Below are positions 24,628 to 29,347 of a stretch of DNA of 29,347 nucleotides, piece after piece. Below the pieces are notes generated by a model that saw nothing but the letters and a program-made list of their open reading frames with translations, made no database searches and was not told where the DNA came from. Where the stretch lies: NCBI GenBank assembly GCA_964496595.1, contig CAZCAI010000043.1:1-29347 (forward strand), written 5' to 3'. This stretch comes from JAAAOZ01 sp964496595 (GTDB lineage Bacteria; Chloroflexota; Anaerolineae; B4-G1; SLSP01). The translations under genes were made by a program, and so were the position numbers. The stretch's first letter is position 1; each line of letters starts with the position of its first letter.

Positions 24628-24942
24628 ATGGCTGACACGATCAATCTGGCAGTACAAACAAGCCTGAAAAGACTATTCCCGGGCCGAAGCTTAGAAGAAG
24701 TTTTAACCACACTTCTCTTGGAAAGAGCGCAGCGCGAGCTGATCAAGTACCAATCTCAAGTCCATCACTTCCAAGCTAAATATAATCAAGACTTTGCGAC
24801 CTTTCGCGAAAAGATCCTCGCCAGCGATCCCGACCCAGAAACAGAACAAGATTACTTCGATTGGGAATTGGCAGAGACGCGCTGTGAAGAAATGCGCGAC
24901 GAAATTGCCCAACTGCAAGCGACGAAGGCTACGTTTGAATGA
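24628..24942 (+). CDS. Small helical protein, possible antitoxin of a coupled pair
   Basis: I do not recognise the family of this 104-residue protein. It is almost wholly helical: LAVQTSLKRLFPGRSLEEVLTTLLLERAQRELIKYQSQV, then an acidic stretch (DPDPETEQDYFDWELAETRCEEMRDEI) likely to form a coiled coil. AAGGAGG lies before the ATG at 24628; the in-frame ATG at 24592 has no ribosome site. Its stop overlaps the ATG of the next gene, so both are translated together. The acidic, helical make-up beside a compact mixed alpha/beta partner suggests a toxin-antitoxin pair. Confidence 0.72.
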   Translation: MADTINLAVQTSLKRLFPGRSLEEVLTTLLLERAQRELIKYQSQVHHFQAKYNQDFATFREKILASDPDPETEQDYFDWELAETRCEEMRDEIAQLQATKATFE

Positions 24943-25304
24943 TGGGGAGTTACTCGGTTGAAAAATTGTTCCTGGAACTTCAACATGAAGTGAACGAACG
25001 GGCTTATGTTCGGTATATGGTCGTTCAGGAACACAGTCGATTGGTTCTCAAAGCACGCTTGGTCATCACAGACGATCTTTTCGTCCAGATATACCGTAAC
25101 GACCGTTTCGGTACCACCAACTTGGCCCTTATCTACGGAGGACGCCGTCTATATGGCCGAGATCAGCTCAATCAATCGTGGCATCGTCATACAGCGGATG
25201 CGCCTCAGCGTCATGATAGGAGCGTGGAAGGGCAAAGGGCCATCAGCCTGGGTGAATTTTTAGACGAAGTTGAAGATGTTTTAGCTAATAGAAATTTACC
25301 CTGA
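24939..25304 (+). CDS. Putative toxin-like protein (DUF6516/TumE-like, tentative)
   Basis: This 121-residue protein begins with a helix and then strands ARLVITDDLFVQIYRND and TTNLALIYGGRRLYGRD, followed by WHRHTADAPQRHDRS and an acidic helix SLGEFLDEVEDVLA. The order (strand with 'F-x-Q-I-Y-x-N', 'ALIxxGxRLYxxD', Trp-His-x-His, then 'HD') resembles DUF6516/TumE-type toxins, in which a histidine-rich segment may form the active site. The assignment is by pattern only. It overlaps its upstream partner by 4 nt (ATGA) and the pair lies inside the glycerol cluster. Confidence 0.65.
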   Translation: MMGSYSVEKLFLELQHEVNERAYVRYMVVQEHSRLVLKARLVITDDLFVQIYRNDRFGTTNLALIYGGRRLYGRDQLNQSWHRHTADAPQRHDRSVEGQRAISLGEFLDEVEDVLANRNLP

Positions 25305-25411
25305 GACGTATTGCGTAAGAATCTACTGTCATAATTATTACGAAATACGCAGTGCGCACTACGAGCACCTTTTTTATTAACTTATTGCATTGCAGGGTAC
25401 GGAGGTAAACC

Positions 25412-25780
25412 ATGCCAGTCACAGAGAAAATGATCTGCATCACATGCCCGGTGGGCTGCACGTTGGAGGTGACCCACGAGGGCGAGACGCTGTTGAACGT
25501 CGAGGGGAACACCTGCCCGCGCGGCGAGCAGTACGCCAAAGAGGAACTGACCGACCCCCGCCGGATGGTCGCGACAACCGTCAAGGTGAAGGGCGGGCTG
25601 CATCCGCTGGTGCCCGTCTACACCCAGGCGCCCGTCCCCAAACCGCGCATCTTCGAGCTGCTGAGCAAAATCCGCCAGGTCGAAATCGACGCGCCGGTGG
25701 AGATCAATCAGATCGTCCTGGAGGACCCGTTAGGCGAGGGCGTCAACGTCATCGCTAGCCGCGACCTGCCCAAGGCGTAG
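25412..25780 (+). CDS. DUF1667 domain protein (third component of the GlpA-like dehydrogenase cluster)
   Basis: This 122-residue protein has C9, C12 and C16 in CITCPVGC and C35 in NTCPRG, the four-cysteine pattern of DUF1667, which probably binds an iron-sulfur cluster or zinc. DUF1667 genes usually follow a GlpA-like flavoprotein and a second FAD oxidoreductase in glycerol clusters of anaerobes. That set is present here, although two small genes (24628-25304) lie in between. It likely serves as an electron-transfer subunit of the dehydrogenase. GGAGG precedes the ATG by a suitable distance. Confidence 0.92.
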   Translation: MPVTEKMICITCPVGCTLEVTHEGETLLNVEGNTCPRGEQYAKEELTDPRRMVATTVKVKGGLHPLVPVYTQAPVPKPRIFELLSKIRQVEIDAPVEINQIVLEDPLGEGVNVIASRDLPKA

Positions 25781-25808
25781 GGGCGTCACCGTTGTCGTTG
25801 TTGTCGTA

Positions 25809-25907
25809 GGGGCGAGGCAATCCGCAGATGATGCTTGTCCTTGCGGTATCTCCCGAAATTCTATATCTATCCTGGCGTCTAAAGACGATGGGGGATTGCC
25901 TCGCCCC
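25809..25907. repeat. 15-bp inverted repeat around an 69-bp spacer
   Basis: GGGGCGAGGCAATCC (25809-25823) and its exact reverse complement (25893-25907) span 99 bp, the same overall size as the CCTTGCGAAGG elements but with different ends. It is a second type of paired terminal repeat in this window. Confidence 0.8.
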
Positions 25908-25919
25908 AACCTGCATCGC

Positions 25920-26017
25920 AACCCTTGCGAAGGTTGCATCTAGCTTTTGTTACCAGGTAAATTCCGATGGATCAAGAGATTTTAGATTTGTAGAACATTC
26001 CCCAACCTTCGCAAGGG
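25920..26017. repeat. Paired inverted motif element, copy D
   Basis: AACCCTTGCGAAGGTT (25920-25935) and AACCTTCGCAAGGG (26004-26017) enclose 68 bp. On the minus strand it comes 8 nt after the T tract of the DUF4870 terminator, as copy A does after its own terminator. Confidence 0.85.
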
Positions 26018-26024
26018 CGGGGCA

Positions 26025-26056
26025 GAAAAAAGCCCTTCTCAATCGAGAAGGGCTTT
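26025..26056 (-). terminator. Intrinsic terminator of the DUF4870 gene
   Basis: A 12-bp perfect stem (26056-26045 with 26040-26029) and 4-nt loop are followed on the minus strand by six T residues in all. In the plus direction the T run is short, so it serves the minus gene best. Confidence 0.85.
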
Positions 26057-26087
26057 CGTCGTATCTCACCTTAATGCGCAAGGACTG

Positions 26088-26465
26088 TTACGCCTGGATC
26101 CATCCTTGCTCTTTACAGAAATCCGTGAGAACGGGGATCTCCAGCCACTCGCCCTGATAGGCCATCGCGGCGGGGTAGATCAGCACGAGCCACAGGAACG
26201 GCGCGATGCAGGCCAAAATCACGGTGAAGCCCAAGACGATGGAGATCACCGCGAGCACTGCATTAGCGATCAGCGATTGAATCGCATGATAGCGGATGAA
26301 GGGGCGGTCCTTCTGCGGTTCCATGAAGATCGCGACGAGGGCCAAGATCCAGCCGAACCAGGGAATCCAACTGAGCATCGCCCACAACTTGTCGTTTTCG
26401 GTCACATCGCCGCTGCCCGGCGTGACGGGCGCTTCTGGTACTTCTTGATTCAGTTCTTCTGCCAT
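26088..26465 (-). CDS. DUF4870 domain membrane protein
   Basis: This 125-residue protein has an acidic N-terminus followed by three hydrophobic segments: about residues 27-48 (WAMLSWIPWFGWILALVAIFM), 60-84 (AIQSLIANAVLAVISIVLGFT) and 84-104. The ENDKLWAMLSWIP start and FIRYHAIQSL loop are signatures of DUF4870/Tic20-like small membrane proteins, whose function is unknown. AAAGGAG precedes the ATG by 10 nt. It is a single-gene unit with its own terminator and is convergent with the glycerol cluster. Confidence 0.9.
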   Translation of the reverse strand: MAEELNQEVPEAPVTPGSGDVTENDKLWAMLSWIPWFGWILALVAIFMEPQKDRPFIRYHAIQSLIANAVLAVISIVLGFTVILACIAPFLWLVLIYPAAMAYQGEWLEIPVLTDFCKEQGWIQA

Positions 26466-26578
26466 GTTTTCTAATCTCCTTTAATGATGCTATTGATATG
26501 CTATCGATGGAAGTGATCCGTACATTACAACCTGTTGTCATTGTAATGATATTGGCCTAAATGTCAATGGGAGTGATA

Positions 26579-26644
26579 AATTGCGAATTGCGAATTGCGA
26601 ATGAAGAATTTAGAATCAATTCTGGGATTCATTATTCTAAATTC
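26579..26644. repeat. AATTGCG tandem repeat and 11-bp inverted repeat
   Basis: Three copies of AATTGCG (26579-26599) are followed by GAATTTAGAAT (26606-26616) and its reverse complement (26634-26644). This lies in the AT-rich gap between divergent genes, a typical place for a dispersed intergenic repeat. Confidence 0.7.
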
Positions 26645-26736
26645 GCAATTCTAAATTCCTCTTCCCCCATTTTCCTCATGATGCGTTATAATGACCAGCG
26701 GTCGACTTAAACCGTAGACAAACGAGGAGTTTCACA

Positions 26737-28614
26737 ATGACAATTAAAAAGAAAAAACATCAGGCCCTATGGCTAAAAGCAACGCGCGCGTTGCCCAAGA
26801 TTTTGACCGTGGTCGCGCTCCTGGGCCTGGCCCTGCTCTTCCTGAGCACCGGGACGCTCAACTCCGCGCCCGCCGGGCCGCCCTACAGTTACCACAACGG
26901 GCGCTTCGGCTTCGGCCTGACCAAATCCGCCAGCGACGCGCAGGAGGGCGACAAACCAGGCTACCTCAACGCCGGCTGGTATTGGGATTGGAGCGCGCGC
27001 GGCGCGTCGCAACTTCCACCGCTGACCTACGTCCAGACCGTGCGCCTCAAACCTGTCAAACAGGATGGCGAGCAGATCGGCTACACGGCCTCGCCCACCG
27101 GCACGCGCCTCCTCAACGCCATCGCCCAGCAGCCCGGCGCCACCTGGTTCATCGGCAACGAGCCGGATTGTCACGTGATGGATAATATGATCTCCGAATG
27201 GTATGCCTACGCCTACCACGATCTGTACCACATCATCAAGGAGGCCGATCCAACGGCCAAGATCGCGGCGGGCAACATCGTCCAGCCGACGCCGCAGCGC
27301 CTGATGTACCTGGATCGCGTGCTGGCCGCCTACGAGGAGGCTTACGGTGAGCCGCTGCCGACCGATCTCTGGTCGATCCACAGCTACATCCTCTGCGAGA
27401 AGTGCTATCCTTACAAGCCGCCGGGCGAGCCGTTCGCCTGGGGCGCGTGCTGGGTGCCCGATTGGCCTTCCTATAGCGCATCCTACGACATCGCTACCTT
27501 CTACTCGGTCTACGATCACTGGGATGTGGATATTTACGCGCGGCGGATTATCACCTTTCGCCAGTGGATGGTCGATAACGGCTATCACAACGAGGGGTTG
27601 GTCATTCCAGAATATGGCATTCTCTTCTACGAGGGGTTGGTCGGGGGGATGACGTATGAGGACGATATCGAGTTTATGGAGATGGGTTTTGAATGGATGC
27701 AGGAGGCGCGCGATCCCGAGCTGGGCTACGCCTTCGATGATGATCGGCTGGTGCAGCGCTGGGCGTGGTTCAGTTTGGATCACGGATCTTACCCCGGCGG
27801 ATCACTCTTCAACCCCAATACGCACAAACCGGAGAAGATCGGCGTCGCCTTCCACGAGGCAACCTCGCAGATCACGCCCACCACGACCTTCTTGCTCTTC
27901 GATACGGGCGTTACCGTGGATCCGCCCGCGCCGCAGTCCACCTTCACCGCGACGGTGGCAATCACGGCGGCCAACGCGGGCAACATCTGGCTGACAGATC
28001 CGCCCAGCCTGAGCGTTTCACACACTTACACCGAGGATGGCGCCACCATCCAAATGCCGATCACCACCACGGAGGTCCCCGAACTCGATTGCTGCGGCGA
28101 TCATCGTCCGGTGACGCTGACCCTGACGAGGCTTCTTAAATCGCATCACCGGGTCTGCTGGGATGTAAATCAGCCGCACACCTTTACCCACACCATCACC
28201 GGCGCGACCTCGTGCATCACCTTCGGCATCGATCTCCGGGTGGATCGCCTGCGCGCGGAGACGCTCTACTCGCCCATCACCGAGCCTGTCACCCGGACGG
28301 TTTCCGCCGATGTGAGCAATCTGGGCGAAATCGACACCGGCGCGCCCGTCACCGTGACGCTCTACCAGGATACAGAGAGCGCTCATCTGCCCGTCACCCA
28401 GGTGAGTGCGCGCGCCCTGGCCGGCGGCGATACGGAGCGCGTGGAGATTCAGTGGCCGAACCTCACCGAGGGCCTGCATCCCTACTGCCTCCAGGCCCAG
28501 ACGCCCTACGCCGCCTCGGAGATGGCCTGCGGCATCCTGTGGATCAACCCGCCGTATAACAACTTCTTGCCGCTCATCTACACCTACCGGGCGATTACGC
28601 CTGATCCACAATAA
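26737..28614 (+). CDS. Secreted/anchored clan GH-A-like glycoside hydrolase
   Basis: The 625-residue protein starts with a Lys-rich end and one hydrophobic segment (about residues 20-40), a signal peptide or anchor. The catalytic region (about 50-390) has a TIM-barrel feel: WFIGNEPD with E142 as likely acid/base and VIPEYGILF with E292 as likely nucleophile, 150 residues apart. This is the clan GH-A arrangement (NEP on strand 4, Glu on strand 7). The exact family cannot be named. From about 395 on are strand-rich Thr/Val segments (TFTATVAITAANAG; TRTVSADVSNLGEIDTG) that look like Ig- or CARDB-type domains. The tail NNFLPLIYTYRA resembles the short C-terminal motif seen on many exported Chloroflexota proteins. 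AGGAG precedes the ATG. The likely role is breakdown of external polysaccharide. Confidence 0.8.
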   Translation: MTIKKKKHQALWLKATRALPKILTVVALLGLALLFLSTGTLNSAPAGPPYSYHNGRFGFGLTKSASDAQEGDKPGYLNAGWYWDWSARGASQLPPLTYVQTVRLKPVKQDGEQIGYTASPTGTRLLNAIAQQPGATWFIGNEPDCHVMDNMISEWYAYAYHDLYHIIKEADPTAKIAAGNIVQPTPQRLMYLDRVLAAYEEAYGEPLPTDLWSIHSYILCEKCYPYKPPGEPFAWGACWVPDWPSYSASYDIATFYSVYDHWDVDIYARRIITFRQWMVDNGYHNEGLVIPEYGILFYEGLVGGMTYEDDIEFMEMGFEWMQEARDPELGYAFDDDRLVQRWAWFSLDHGSYPGGSLFNPNTHKPEKIGVAFHEATSQITPTTTFLLFDTGVTVDPPAPQSTFTATVAITAANAGNIWLTDPPSLSVSHTYTEDGATIQMPITTTEVPELDCCGDHRPVTLTLTRLLKSHHRVCWDVNQPHTFTHTITGATSCITFGIDLRVDRLRAETLYSPITEPVTRTVSADVSNLGEIDTGAPVTVTLYQDTESAHLPVTQVSARALAGGDTERVEIQWPNLTEGLHPYCLQAQTPYAASEMACGILWINPPYNNFLPLIYTYRAITPDPQ

Positions 28615-28626
28615 TGTTTTACTGTG

Positions 28627-28654
28627 GTAGAGACGCAGAATTTTGTGTCTCTAC
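28627..28654. repeat. Dispersed hairpin of the GTAGAGACGC type, second copy
   Basis: GTAGAGACGCAGAA pairs with TTTTGTGTCTCTAC with one G-T pair. It is the same family as 8213-8240 and likewise lies just past a stop codon. Confidence 0.75.
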
Positions 28655-28657
28655 AAA

Positions 28658-28694
28658 GAACCGTCCAGGATATTTCCTTAATCCTGGACGGTTC
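28658..28694. terminator. Hairpin between convergent genes (likely bidirectional terminator)
   Basis: A 14-bp perfect stem (28658-28671 with 28681-28694) and 9-nt loop lie between the convergent hydrolase and acetyltransferase genes. There is only a short T run on either side, so termination strength is uncertain. Confidence 0.6.
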
Positions 28695-28725
28695 TTGACG
28701 CTACTCCGCTACGCTGCGTAGCTGA

Positions 28726-29265
28726 CTACGAACGGAATTCATCCTCCAAAATCGACATCAGGATCACATCCTTGTGCTCGCCGCCGACGAACATCGCCTC
28801 GCGCATGCGTCCCTCGTGCTGATAGCCACACTTCTCGTAAGAGTGGATCGCGCGCTCGTTATCGGCGATCACGCGCAGGTAGATGCGGTGCAGATTGTAC
28901 CAGTTGAATCCCACCCGCAGGAGCACGCGCATCGCGTCGGTGCCGTAGCCCTTGCCCCAGAAGGCCTGAGCGCCCACGATGATGCCCACCTCCGAGGTAC
29001 GGTCACACCAGTTGATGCCCTCCAGCGAGGTCACGCCGATGGGCTGCGCGCTATCGATTGCCTCGATCACAAAGTGCACACGACTTGGCGGCATTTTGCC
29101 CGTGCTCTCCAACAACCCCTCGTACCACTGCTCTTCCAACCCCAGCGAAATATATCGAATTGTGACGAAATTTCGCAAATCCGGGTTGCTGAGCCATTCC
29201 ACAAAGAGCGGCAGATCCTCCCGCTCCGAAGGGCGTAAGCGTACCATTTCGCCGTTGTAATACAT
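28726..29265 (-). CDS. GNAT family N-acetyltransferase (RimJ/RimL type)
   Basis: This 179-residue acyl-CoA N-acyltransferase has the RimJ/RimL pattern: MVRLRPSEREDLPLFVEWLSNPD at the start, IGVTSLEGINWCDRTSEVGIIVG, the acetyl-CoA loop AFWGKGYGTDAMRVLLRVGF (Q/RxxGxG type, here GKGYGT), and LHRIYLRVIADNERAIHSYEKCGYQHEG. The substrate may be a protein N-terminus, an aminoglycoside or a small amine. The ATG at 29265 is chosen because GGAGG lies 5 nt upstream and the fold starts there; the frame stays open to 29316. The gene is near the window end and its promoter is not resolved. Confidence 0.93.
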   Translation of the reverse strand: MYYNGEMVRLRPSEREDLPLFVEWLSNPDLRNFVTIRYISLGLEEQWYEGLLESTGKMPPSRVHFVIEAIDSAQPIGVTSLEGINWCDRTSEVGIIVGAQAFWGKGYGTDAMRVLLRVGFNWYNLHRIYLRVIADNERAIHSYEKCGYQHEGRMREAMFVGGEHKDVILMSILEDEFRS

Positions 29266-29299
29266 CCATGCCTCCTCGTATAAAATCCTTCGAAATGTC

Positions 29300-29347
29300 A
29301 AGTCTCGTAAAGTCATACCGAGTAAAGTCTCATAAAGTCGTACCGGT
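29300..29347. repeat. 25-bp imperfect tandem repeat at the window end
   Basis: Two copies (29300-29324 and 29325-29347) share the pattern AAGTCTCRTAAAGTCRTACCGRGT. The second is cut by the window edge. It lies upstream of the acetyltransferase gene. Confidence 0.75.

Larger units (their letters stand above)
25781..26087. other. Noncoding interval with two inverted-repeat elements and a terminator
   Basis: This 307-bp interval between convergent genes holds the 15-bp inverted repeat at 25809-25907, element D at 25920-26017 and the terminator at 26025-26056. I see no gene in it. Confidence 0.75.

Overview
This window looks like a GC-rich chromosomal segment of an uncultured bacterium, most likely Chloroflexota (Anaerolineae or a relative). 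That placement is an inference from style: a Ser/Thr kinase joined to a sulfatase-modifying-factor domain by a Thr/Pro/Ala linker, a secreted protein ending in an FLPLI-type tail, many small toxin-antitoxin-like genes, and many short dispersed hairpin repeats. A run of 100 Ns at 5238-5337 shows that it is a scaffold with a placeholder gap. No tRNA, rRNA, CRISPR array, IS transposase or integrase was seen.

Layout. 1-442 (minus) is a truncated, AT-rich endonuclease/exonuclease/phosphatase gene, preceded by an attC-like hairpin. 642-2549 (minus) is uvrC. 2726-3058 (minus) is a small single-span membrane protein. 3245-3977 (minus) is a UPF0175/DUF3368 (PIN) toxin-antitoxin pair. 4210-5085 (minus) is a DegV fatty-acid-binding protein, flanked by a diverged inverted repeat of about 150 bp; the assembly gap lies between the two arms. 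5730-14558 (plus) holds a Ser/Thr kinase-FGE fusion, a DUF211 protein, an unrecognised 852-residue protein with an HxxxDG acyltransferase-like motif, and a 1178-residue soluble multi-GAF/PAS histidine kinase. 14559-15225 is a noncoding block of terminators, hairpins and a direct duplication. 15226-18369 (minus) is one long ORF that joins serine hydroxymethyltransferase to the glycine-cleavage T protein.

18672-25780 (plus) starts with a small conserved protein and continues into a glycerol-catabolism cluster: glpK, a GlpA-like flavoprotein with a BFD-type iron-sulfur tail, a second FAD oxidoreductase and a DUF1667 protein. Together these would phosphorylate glycerol and oxidise glycerol-3-phosphate to dihydroxyacetone phosphate. 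The metabolic genes are interspersed with small antitoxin-like or toxin-antitoxin-like genes and stubs. The window ends with a DUF4870 membrane protein (minus), a secreted clan GH-A-like glycoside hydrolase (plus) and a GNAT acetyltransferase (minus).

The least expected signals are these. (1) Paired 15-16 bp inverted motifs occur at four kinds of loci with a nearly constant 67-68 bp spacer of unrelated sequence, usually right beside an intrinsic terminator. (2) The SHMT-GcvT fusion contains an extra degenerate GcvT-like segment, and its 3' end is duplicated downstream. (3) The GlpA-like protein has Asp in place of the fourth BFD-domain cysteine. (4) The 852-residue protein has no recognised family. 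All domain calls come from reading motifs by eye; no database search was run.
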